Assembly (NCBI GenBank): GCA_900754605.1
Contig: CAAEDK010000113.1
Location: 1-5,174 of the forward strand
Source of the DNA: an uncultured Oscillospiraceae bacterium
GTDB taxonomy: Bacteria; Bacillota_A; Clostridia; Oscillospirales; Oscillospiraceae
Direction: 5' to 3'
Length of the DNA stretch: 5,174 bases
Below, one piece after another: positions 1 to 5,174 of this stretch. The notes beneath the pieces are model-generated. The model saw only the letters and a list, made by a program, of their open reading frames with translations, was not told the DNA's origin and made no database searches. Position 1 is the first letter of the stretch, and every line of letters begins with the position of its first letter. Position numbers and translations under genes: made by a program.

Positions 1-1464
1 ATCCAGACCTTTTCTTTTTCCAACATCGACAAATACAGCACTGCCGGCCTGATCACCCGTCTTACCACAGATGTGACCAACCTGCAGAATGCCTATCAGA
101 TGATCCTGCGTATGTGTACCCGTGCACCGGCCAGCCTGATCTGTGCCATGGTCATGGCATTTCTCATCAACGCCAAACTTGCAAGCATTTATCTGATCGC
201 GGTGATCTTCCTCGGTGCCTGTCTGATCTTTATCATGCGGAAAGCAACGAAATATTTCCAGACTGTGTTCCGCAAATACGATGACCTGAACGCAAGTGTC
301 CAGGAAAATATCGGTGCCGTCCGTGTTGTCAAAGCCTATGTCCGTGAAGACTACGAGATCAGCAAATTTCAGAAAGCCTGTAACAAAGTATACGAAATGT
401 TCTTAAGTGCCGAGAAGATCGTTGTTATGAACATGCCTCTGATGCAGTTTACCGTTTACGCCTGCATCCTTGGAATCAGCTGGCTTGGCGCAAAAATGAT
501 CGTGGGCAGCACGCTTACTACCGGTGAGCTTATGAGCCTTCTCACTTACTGCATGAACATTCTCATGAGCCTGATGATGCTCTCCATGGTTTTTGTTATG
601 GTGACCATGAGTATTGCCAATGCCGAGCGTGTTACGGAAGTCATCAACGATACTGCTGATATCACTGACCCGGAGAACCCGGTAACAAAAGTTCCGGACG
701 GAAGCATCGTCTTCGACCACGTAAACTTCAGTTATAAGAAAGACAGCAAAGAACCGGTCTTAAAAGACATCAACCTTTCCATCCGCTCCGGCGAGACCAT
801 CGGAATCATCGGCGGTACCGGAAGTGCCAAATCCAGTCTTGTCAACCTGATCAGCCGTCTTTATGACGTAACGAACGGTTCTGTTCTGGTGGGAGGCATC
901 GATGTCCGCAAATACCACCTGGAATCTCTCAGGAACCAGGTTTCCGTTGTCCTTCAGAAGAATGTCCTCTTCTCAGGAACCATTCTGGAAAATCTCCGCT
1001 GGGGTGACAAAAACGCCACGGAAGAAGAATGCCGCCGTGCATGCCAGCTTGCCTGCGCTGATGATTTCATCGAAAAAATGCCGGATAAATACAATACTTT
1101 CATTGAACAGGGCGGTTCCAACGTTTCCGGAGGTCAGAAACAGCGTCTCTGTATCGCCCGTGCTCTTCTGAAGAAACCGAAGATACTGATCCTGGACGAT
1201 TCCACCAGTGCGGTAGATACTGCCACAGACGCAAAAATCCGCCGTGCTTTTGCAGAAGAGATCCCGGATACCACCAAGCTGATCATCGCCCAGCGTGTTT
1301 CCAGTATCCAGAATGCAGACCGCATCATCGTTATGGACAACGGCGAGATCAACGGATTTGGTACCCATGAGGAACTTCTTAAGACCAACGCCATTTATCA
1401 GGATGTATTCAATTCACAGACCGGCGGTGCCGGTGATTTTGACGAGGGAGGTGATCCGGCTTGA
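1..1464 (+). CDS. Heterodimeric ABC exporter, degenerate-site subunit (5' end cut off)
   Basis: This is the first half of a heterodimeric ABC exporter (TM287, BmrC, LmrC type) that probably moves drugs or other amphipathic compounds out across the cytoplasmic membrane. The frame is open from base 1, so the true start lies upstream; the GTG at 73 is internal. By comparison with family length, roughly 95-100 N-terminal residues (TM1 and TM2) are missing. Visible residues (base 1 = codon 1) show membrane segments near 42-79, 144-167 and 177-210, then the nucleotide-binding domain: Walker A GGTGSAKSS (271-279), Q-loop Gln319, signature VSGGQ (375-379), Walker B ending LDD (Asp400 where the catalytic Glu is expected), and IAQR with Gln431 where the switch His is expected. 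These substitutions match the degenerate site of heterodimeric exporters, so this is a working family type and not a decayed gene. The Walker A Ala is less usual. Its stop overlaps the start of the partner gene. Substrate is unknown. Confidence 0.95.
   Translation: MQTFSFSNIDKYSTAGLITRLTTDVTNLQNAYQMILRMCTRAPASLICAMVMAFLINAKLASIYLIAVIFLGACLIFIMRKATKYFQTVFRKYDDLNASVQENIGAVRVVKAYVREDYEISKFQKACNKVYEMFLSAEKIVVMNMPLMQFTVYACILGISWLGAKMIVGSTLTTGELMSLLTYCMNILMSLMMLSMVFVMVTMSIANAERVTEVINDTADITDPENPVTKVPDGSIVFDHVNFSYKKDSKEPVLKDINLSIRSGETIGIIGGTGSAKSSLVNLISRLYDVTNGSVLVGGIDVRKYHLESLRNQVSVVLQKNVLFSGTILENLRWGDKNATEEECRRACQLACADDFIEKMPDKYNTFIEQGGSNVSGGQKQRLCIARALLKKPKILILDDSTSAVDTATDAKIRRAFAEEIPDTTKLIIAQRVSSIQNADRIIVMDNGEINGFGTHEELLKTNAIYQDVFNSQTGGAGDFDEGGDPA
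1447..1456 (+). promoter_or_regulatory. Strong ribosome binding site that fixes the TTG start of the second exporter gene
   Basis: GGAGGTGATC is a ten-base match to the sequence complementary to the 3' end of bacterial 16S rRNA. The GGAGG core ends nine bases before TTG at 1461. It lies inside the last codons of the upstream gene. This placement favours TTG 1461 over the in-frame ATG at 1476, which would be 24 bases from the core. Confidence 0.9.
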
Positions 1465-3362
1465 AAAAACAGAACATGAAAGGTCCGGGTGGTCCTGGAC
1501 CGAAAGGCATGGGAGCGCCGGAACAGCCAGGAAAACTTCTGGGACGCCTTTCCCGTTATATTTTTAAGAACTACAGTATCCATATCGTGATCGTGGTGAT
1601 CTGCATTTTTGTCAGCGTTCTTGCCAATGTACAGGGAACCATGTTCATGAAAACCCTGATTGACCAGTATATCACGCCTCTTCTTAAGGCAGATACACCG
1701 GACTTCGGGCCTTTAACTGCTGCAATCGCACGTGTGGCATGTTTTTACGCCATCGGTGTTATTGCCACCTATACTTATAACCGTATCATGATCAATGTTT
1801 CCCAGGGAACTTTACGTAACCTCCGAAACGACATGTTTGCAAAAATGGAAACACTTCCCATCAAATATTTTGATACCCACGCACACGGTGATATCATGTC
1901 CATCTACACCAACGACATTGATACCCTGCGCCAGATGATCAGCCAGAGTTTCCCACAGCTGCTTTCCAGTGTGATCACCATTGTCAGTGTTCTTGTAAGT
2001 ATGCTGATCCTCAACGTTCCGCTTACTTTCGTGACTCTGCTTATGGTTGCCATTATGCTGACTGCCAGCCGGAAACTTGCGGGCCTGAGCGGAAAATATT
2101 TCCTGGAACAGCAGACAAACCTTGGTATTGTCAACGGCTATATCGAAGAGATGATGGAAGGACAGAAAGTTGTCAAAGTCTTCTGCCATGAGGACGAAAG
2201 CATCCAGAAATTCGATGAGCTGAACGACCAGCTTTTTGCCAGCGCAGACAACGCCAACCGTTTTGCCAACATCCTGATGCCTGTAGTTGCCCAGCTTGGA
2301 AACGTCAGCTACGTGATCTGTGCCATGGTTGGCGGTATCCTTGCCATCAATGGCATCGGAAACTTCACTCTTGGCGGACTTGCCAGCTTCCTGACTTTCA
2401 ACAAGAGTTTTAACATGCCCATCAACCAGGTCAGCCAGCAGTTCAACAGTATTGTTATGGCCCTTGCAGGTGCCAAACGTATCTTTGATCTTCTGGATGA
2501 GAAATCCGAAGTGGACGAAGGCTACGTTACTCTTGTCAACGCAAAAGAGGAAAACGGCGTTCTCACCGAATCCGAGAAACGTACCGGCCGCTGGGCATGG
2601 AAACATTTCCATAAAGCTGAGGGTACCACGGATTATATCGAGCTGAAAGGTGACATGGTTCTGGAGGATGTGGATTTTGGTTATAACTCCAACAAGATCG
2701 TTCTTCATGACATCAACATGTATGCACAGCCGGGCCAGAAGATCGCTTTTGTAGGATCTACCGGCGCCGGAAAAACCACCATCACCAACCTTCTGAACCG
2801 TTTTTACGACATTCAGAAAGGTAAGATCCGTTACGACGGCATCAATATCACCAAGATCAAAAAAGACGATCTTCGCCGTTCCATGGGCATCGTTCTTCAG
2901 GATACCAACCTGTTCACGGCAACCGTTATGGAAAACATCCGCTACGGAAAACTGGATGCCACAGATGAAGAGGTCATCGCCGCAGCAAAACTTGCCAACG
3001 CTGACGGTTTTATCCGCAGGCTTCCACAGGGTTATAACACCCTTCTCCGTGGAAACGGTGCAAACTTGAGCCAGGGCCAGAGACAGCTTCTCTCCATCGC
3101 CCGTGCAGCTGTTGCAGATCCGCCTGTCCTGATCCTGGACGAAGCCACCAGTTCCATTGATACCCGTACCGAAAAACTGGTACAGGATGGTATGGATAAG
3201 CTGATGGAAGGCAGGACAACCTTCGTGATCGCCCACAGACTTTCCACAGTACGCAACAGTGACTGTATCATGGTCCTGGAGCAGGGACGTATCATCGAGC
3301 GTGGTTCCCATGAGGAGCTGCTTGCTCAGAAGGGCCGGTATTATCAGCTGTATAATGGCTGA
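1461..3362 (+). CDS. Heterodimeric ABC exporter, catalytic-site subunit
   Basis: This is the second half of the exporter, 633 residues, similar in plan to TM288, BmrD or LmrD. A Gly/Pro-rich N-terminus (about residues 7-22) is followed by a six-helix membrane domain (TM1 near 38-57, later pairs to about residue 340) and a C-terminal ATPase domain. Motifs are canonical: Walker A GSTGAGKTT (432-440), Walker B LDEATSS with catalytic Glu561, and switch His592 in IAHRLS. The signature is LSQGQ (536-540) in place of LSGGQ, as in the partner that completes the degenerate site in known heterodimers. The catalytic site would therefore use this protein's Walker A, Walker B and His with the first subunit's VSGGQ. 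The linker at residues 352-393 is longer than in the first subunit. The start is TTG, chosen because of the strong ribosome binding site; it overlaps the upstream stop as TTGA, implying translational coupling and equal subunit output. A multidrug role is plausible, but the substrate cannot be read from sequence. Confidence 0.96.
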   Translation: MKKQNMKGPGGPGPKGMGAPEQPGKLLGRLSRYIFKNYSIHIVIVVICIFVSVLANVQGTMFMKTLIDQYITPLLKADTPDFGPLTAAIARVACFYAIGVIATYTYNRIMINVSQGTLRNLRNDMFAKMETLPIKYFDTHAHGDIMSIYTNDIDTLRQMISQSFPQLLSSVITIVSVLVSMLILNVPLTFVTLLMVAIMLTASRKLAGLSGKYFLEQQTNLGIVNGYIEEMMEGQKVVKVFCHEDESIQKFDELNDQLFASADNANRFANILMPVVAQLGNVSYVICAMVGGILAINGIGNFTLGGLASFLTFNKSFNMPINQVSQQFNSIVMALAGAKRIFDLLDEKSEVDEGYVTLVNAKEENGVLTESEKRTGRWAWKHFHKAEGTTDYIELKGDMVLEDVDFGYNSNKIVLHDINMYAQPGQKIAFVGSTGAGKTTITNLLNRFYDIQKGKIRYDGINITKIKKDDLRRSMGIVLQDTNLFTATVMENIRYGKLDATDEEVIAAAKLANADGFIRRLPQGYNTLLRGNGANLSQGQRQLLSIARAAVADPPVLILDEATSSIDTRTEKLVQDGMDKLMEGRTTFVIAHRLSTVRNSDCIMVLEQGRIIERGSHEELLAQKGRYYQLYNG

Positions 3363-3408
3363 TCCTGGCCTCCCGGTTATTTCCGGGCAAAAATATTTCA
3401 AGGCAGAA

Positions 3409-3458
3409 AAAACATGCAGGGTACATCTTTGTGGGATGGCTCTGCATGTTTTATTTTT
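3409..3458 (+). terminator. Intrinsic terminator of the ABC exporter operon
   Basis: An 11-bp perfect stem pairs AAAACATGCAG (3409-3419) with CTGCATGTTTT (3442-3452). Inner pairing continues through G-U/G-C/U-G pairs and, after a bulged A at 3423, CATC (3424-3427) with GATG (3435-3438), closing a seven-base loop. The tail reads TTATTTTT to 3458. It lies 46 bases after the second exporter gene and before the next promoter, so it separates the two units. An A-run on the left side could allow some action on the other strand, but no minus-strand gene runs into it. Confidence 0.9.
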
Positions 3459-3509
3459 CCGTAATCTTTCTTCCATTTTATCTCTGCACTTCTTCTGATG
3501 ATTCTTTTA

Positions 3510-3518
3510 TGATATAAT
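3510..3518 (+). promoter_or_regulatory. Predicted extended -10 promoter for the transglutaminase-like gene
   Basis: TGATATAAT contains a perfect TATAAT (3513-3518) preceded by TG one base upstream, the extended -10 form. At the usual spacing the -35 region (about 3490-3495, TTCTTC) is poor, which an extended -10 element can compensate for. Transcription would begin near 3525, about 80 bases before the ATG at 3606. Its position between a terminator and a gene supports the call. Confidence 0.6.
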
Positions 3519-3535
3519 TTTTTCGTTGATTTTTT

Positions 3536-3544
3536 AGAAAGGGG
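3536..3544 (+). promoter_or_regulatory. Shine-Dalgarno-like sequence far upstream of the annotated ATG
   Basis: AGAAAGGGG closely resembles the 16S-complementary AGAAAGGAGG and starts about 11 bases after the predicted transcription start. It ends 61 bases before ATG 3606, too far for direct use there. No ATG, GTG or TTG follows at normal distance. Nearby non-standard candidates are CTG at 3548 or 3551, which opens a short frame ending at TAA 3593-3595, and ATT 3555 or CTG 3558, in frame with the main gene. It may also be a chance purine run. Confidence 0.4.
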
Positions 3545-3605
3545 TTTCTGCTGAATTCTGAATTACAACAAAATTTCAGAACTACGGCGGATTAAATTCA
3601 AATAT

Positions 3606-4652
3606 ATGAAACAGGCTGAAGAATATTATTACGGCAGAATGCCAAAAGATAAACAGAACGTGTACCGCGCAATGCTTCACGGACTTATGGAACTTTCCGA
3701 CGAATTTCTGATCCCACAGGTGCCTACTACCGACGGAAACTGGCTCTATGATGTGTTTTTCCAGCTGAGACTGGATCATCCGGAGATTTTCTGGGCCGTG
3801 GGGTTCAAATACCGCTATTACAAAGATTCCCCAAATCTGATCCTGATCCCTGAATATATCTTTGACAAGAATAAGATCCGGGAACACCAGAAAGCTCTGG
3901 GTGCCCGCGTAGACAAGCTTGTACGCCCTGCCATGAAGCTTTCCGAGTGGGATAAGGAAAAATATGTCCATGACTTTATCTGCGAAAACATCCGCTATGA
4001 CAAGCTGAAAAAGCCATACTCCCACGAGATCATCGGGCCTCTTGGACACGGCGTAGGCGTCTGTGAGGGAATCGCCAAATCTGTAAAAGTGCTCTGCGAT
4101 GCCCTTGGTGTCTGGTGCATCATCGCCATCTGCGGAAACAATCCGGAAAAAGGGATCAAGTACCGCCACACCTGGAATATTGTCCGGATTAACGGACAGT
4201 ACTACCATCTGGACGCCACCTTTGACAATACTCTTGGCAAAAACGAGGACGGCTCTGTCAGCATCCGCTACGATTATTTTAATCTGGATGACAAAAACAT
4301 CTTTCGTGACCATGAACCACTGATCGCTCCTGCCCCCACCTGCCCGGACGGAAGCCACTTCTACTACCGCGAGAAAAAGCTGTCCTTTACCAAGCTGGAA
4401 GACGTCTACAAACGCGCCCTCCAGGCCGCCAAAAAAGGCCGTGAATTCACGTTCCACTGGAGAGGCGGATATCTCACCCGTGAGATCCTCGCCGACCTCG
4501 TAGACCAGATCCAGACCGCCGGAAAGACCCGGGATAAAAAAGCCATCATCACCCTCAACTGGCCCCAGGCTGTGCTCCGGTTTCACTTTGTGGAGCAGCA
4601 GGCGGAGGGAAAGGTGTTTATTGAGGAAGTGAATGAGGGGGAGAAATTGTAA
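3606..4652 (+). CDS. Transglutaminase-like (Cys-His-Asp) domain protein, probably cytoplasmic
   Basis: The 348-residue product carries a transglutaminase-like core, the papain-type fold used by bacterial proteases, amidases and some cross-linking enzymes. The likely triad is Cys153 in GVGVCEGIAKS, His188 in YRHTWNIV and Asp203 in YYHLDATFDN, with the spacing and flanking residues typical of this superfamily; HDFICENIRYD (about 122-132) is the usual helix before the Cys loop. Residues 1-110 form an N-terminal region containing HPEIFWAVGFKYRYY, a pattern I associate with Clostridia members of the family. Residues from about 245 form a charged C-terminal region of no family I recognise. No signal peptide, lipobox or membrane segment is visible, unlike many secreted relatives, so cytoplasmic action is inferred. 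The substrate is unknown. ATG 3606 is the only standard start near the left end, but its ribosome site is weak (GGCGG ends 15 bases upstream) and the frame stays open back to 3555, so the N-terminus is uncertain. It appears monocistronic, with its own promoter and terminator. Confidence 0.88.
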   Translation: MKQAEEYYYGRMPKDKQNVYRAMLHGLMELSDEFLIPQVPTTDGNWLYDVFFQLRLDHPEIFWAVGFKYRYYKDSPNLILIPEYIFDKNKIREHQKALGARVDKLVRPAMKLSEWDKEKYVHDFICENIRYDKLKKPYSHEIIGPLGHGVGVCEGIAKSVKVLCDALGVWCIIAICGNNPEKGIKYRHTWNIVRINGQYYHLDATFDNTLGKNEDGSVSIRYDYFNLDDKNIFRDHEPLIAPAPTCPDGSHFYYREKKLSFTKLEDVYKRALQAAKKGREFTFHWRGGYLTREILADLVDQIQTAGKTRDKKAIITLNWPQAVLRFHFVEQQAEGKVFIEEVNEGEKL

Positions 4653-4679
4653 TTTGATTTAAAAAATTTTATAGAGCCC

Positions 4680-4721
4680 AAATGCCACAGATCATTACCG
4701 ATACATCTGTGGCATTTTATT
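4680..4721 (+). terminator. Intrinsic terminator of the transglutaminase-like gene
   Basis: A perfect 13-bp stem pairs AAATGCCACAGAT (4680-4692) with ATCTGTGGCATTT (4705-4717) around a 12-base loop. The right arm runs into TTTTATTAT. It starts 28 bases after the stop codon. It faces the minus-strand terminator of the tRNA array, as expected for convergent units. Confidence 0.92.
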
Positions 4722-4736
4722 ATGAGTATTATTCTG

Positions 4737-4782
4737 AAAATACAAAAGACCTTCTATAAATCAAATTTACAGAAGATCTCTT
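4737..4782 (-). terminator. Intrinsic terminator at the end of the tRNA array
   Basis: Read on the minus strand, AAGAGATCTTCT (4782-4771) pairs with AGAAGGTCTTTT (4755-4744), and the stem continues as GTAAA with TTTAT around a five-base loop, about 17 bp in all. The stem is followed by GTATTTTC. Its non-Watson-Crick positions are G-U wobbles in minus-strand RNA but mismatches on the plus strand, which assigns it to the tRNA transcript. Confidence 0.85.
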
Positions 4783-4788
4783 AATAAG

Positions 4789-4868
4789 TGCGGATAACAG
4801 GACTTGAACCTGCACGATTGCTCACTGGTACCTAAAACCAGCGCGTCTGCCAATTCCGCCATATCCGC
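4789..4868 (-). tRNA. tRNA-Leu (anticodon UAG)
   Basis: This is an 80-base class II tRNA. The acceptor GCGGATA pairs with TATCCGC, with A as the discriminator. The anticodon stem CTGGT/ACCAG encloses TTTAGGT, giving anticodon UAG (plus-strand 4832-4834), which reads CUN leucine codons. The variable region of 11 bases is at the short end for leucine tRNAs. The T arm is GCAGG-TTCAAGT-CCTGT. CCA is not encoded, so a CCA-adding enzyme is needed. It is last in the array, 68 bases after tRNA-Lys and behind a terminator-like hairpin. Confidence 0.97.
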
Positions 4869-4880
4869 ATATTCAATTGT

Positions 4881-4903
4881 TGCCATCACTCTGTCTGATG
4901 GTA
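4881..4903. repeat. Small inverted repeat in the Lys-Leu tRNA spacer
   Basis: CCATCA (4883-4888) and TGATGG (4896-4901) are perfect inverted arms around a seven-base loop, and the plus-strand stem extends by a G-U and a U-A pair. It sits between the U-run of the spacer terminator and tRNA-Leu. It could be a processing signal for the Leu precursor or an operator; neither can be shown from sequence. Confidence 0.5.
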
Positions 4904-4935
4904 AAAAAATAACGGAAAGCAAATGCTTTCCGCTA
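4903..4935 (-). terminator. Intrinsic terminator-like hairpin between tRNA-Lys and tRNA-Leu
   Basis: On the minus strand CGGAAAGC (4932-4925) pairs with GCTTTCCG (4920-4913) around a four-base loop. G-U, A-U and U-A pairs extend the stem to 4935/4910, followed at once by seven Ts (4909-4903). This has every sequence feature of a Rho-independent terminator and begins two bases after the tRNA-Lys 3' end. It implies that only part of the transcription reaches tRNA-Leu, unless that gene has its own promoter. Confidence 0.8.
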
Positions 4936-4936
4936 A

Positions 4937-5009
4937 TGAGGCATCGGGGATTCGAACCCCGGACAACTTGATTAAAAGTCAAGTGCTCTACCGACTGAGC
5001 TAATACCCC
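4937..5009 (-). tRNA. tRNA-Lys (anticodon UUU)
   Basis: This is a 73-base cloverleaf. The acceptor GGGGTAT pairs with ATGCCTC (two G-U wobbles), with A as the discriminator. The D stem is GCTC/GAGC and the anticodon stem CTTGA/TCAAG encloses CTTTTAA, giving UUU (plus-strand 4974-4976) for AAA and AAG codons. The T arm is CGGGG-TTCGAAT-CCCCG. CCA is not encoded. It lies 11 bases downstream of tRNA-Gln on the same strand, so the two are surely cotranscribed. Confidence 0.98.
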
Positions 5010-5020
5010 ATAAAAAAGGA

Positions 5021-5092
5021 CTGGGCTAGCTGGATTCGAACCAGCGAATGCAGCAGTCAAAGTGCTGTGCCTTACCGCTTGGCGATAGCCCA
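5021..5092 (-). tRNA. tRNA-Gln (anticodon UUG)
   Basis: This is a 72-base cloverleaf. The acceptor TGGGCTA pairs with TAGCCCA, with G as the discriminator. The U1-A72 pair with G73 fits glutamine tRNA identity. The anticodon stem CAGCA/TGCTG encloses CTTTGAC, giving UUG (plus-strand 5058-5060) for CAA and CAG codons. The T arm is GCTGG-TTCGAAT-CCAGC. CCA is not encoded. It lies 10 bases from tRNA-His and 11 from tRNA-Lys in the same array. Confidence 0.98.
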
Positions 5093-5102
5093 ATGGGCGA
5101 AG

Positions 5103-5174
5103 GGTGGATACAGGGATTCGAACCCTGGGCCTCCAGAGCCACAATCTGGCGCGCTAACCAACTGCGCTATACCC
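5103..5174 (-). tRNA. tRNA-His (anticodon GUG), 5' end cut by the window
   Basis: The anticodon stem CCAGA/TCTGG encloses TTGTGGC, giving GUG (plus-strand 5140-5142) for histidine codons. The 3' acceptor TATCCAC is followed by discriminator C, the partner of the extra G at position -1 that is specific to histidine tRNA. The visible 5' side begins at GGGTA, so about three bases (the -1 G and the first two acceptor bases) lie beyond the window edge. D stem GCGC/GCGC and T arm CAGGG-TTCGAAT-CCCTG are intact. It is the first visible member of the array; the promoter must lie further right. Confidence 0.96.

Noticed and set aside
73..75. GTG at 73 as the start of the first exporter gene
   Set aside because: The frame is open and family-like from base 1 (residues such as LITRLTTDV precede and span it), and starting here would lose essential membrane helices. 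The gene is cut by the window edge.
3372..3387. Small hairpin CCCGG-6-CCGGG just after the exporter operon
   Set aside because: It has only five base pairs and is followed by A-rich rather than T-rich sequence, so it is not a convincing terminator; the strong one follows at 3409.
1812..3476. Open minus-strand frame of 554 codons opposite the second exporter gene
   Set aside because: It lies antisense to a gene with full ABC motifs, has no domain I recognise, and runs through the operon terminator. It arises because the sense gene rarely uses TTA, CTA or TCA codons in that register.
3582..4586. Open minus-strand frame of 334 codons opposite the transglutaminase-like gene
   Set aside because: It is the same antisense effect: the sense strand has the conserved Cys, His and Asp motifs, a promoter and a terminator, and the minus frame has no recognisable product.
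3363..4652. Possible new defence or peptide-secretion system joining the exporter and the papain-fold protein
   Set aside because: A terminator and a separate promoter divide them, the exporter lacks an N-terminal C39-type peptidase as far as visible, and no precursor peptide gene with a leader or Gly-Gly motif was seen.
4767..5144. Minus-strand frame of 125 codons
   Set aside because: It is translated tRNA sequence. Peptides such as GSNPRCL and RVRIPVS come from T arms, a well-known false protein pattern.

Overview
The window looks like a chromosomal segment from a Clostridia-type Firmicute, most likely a Lachnospiraceae gut anaerobe. This is inferred from the near-perfect GGAGGTGATC Shine-Dalgarno sequence, the style of the ABC exporter pair, U-tailed intrinsic terminators after each unit, and tRNA genes without an encoded CCA. 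The genus cannot be fixed by eye.

Layout, left to right: (1) positions 1-3362, plus strand, hold two translationally coupled genes that overlap by 4 bases (TTGA). They encode the two halves of a heterodimeric ABC exporter of the TM287/288, BmrCD, LmrCD type. The first gene is cut by the left window edge. (2) Positions 3363-3605 are intergenic: a strong intrinsic terminator, then an extended -10 promoter and a leader for the next gene. (3) Positions 3606-4652, plus strand, encode a 348-residue transglutaminase-like (papain-fold Cys-His-Asp) protein with no visible signal peptide, followed by its own terminator. (4) Positions 4744-5174, minus strand, hold a tRNA array transcribed right to left: His (cut by the right edge), Gln, Lys, Leu. 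An intrinsic terminator-like hairpin lies between Lys and Leu, and a second terminator lies after Leu, converging on the transglutaminase gene's terminator.

How the parts work together: the exporter halves are predicted to form one transporter with one degenerate and one competent ATP site. The first subunit supplies the degenerate Walker B and switch residues (Asp and Gln), and the second supplies the LSQGQ signature that completes the degenerate site. The transglutaminase-like gene appears to be its own transcription unit, with no demonstrable link to the exporter. The tRNA array is an independent unit.

I found no convincing undescribed multi-gene system. The points most worth a second look are the Gly-to-Ala change in the first subunit's Walker A, the terminator inside the tRNA array, and the displaced Shine-Dalgarno sequence of the transglutaminase-like gene.
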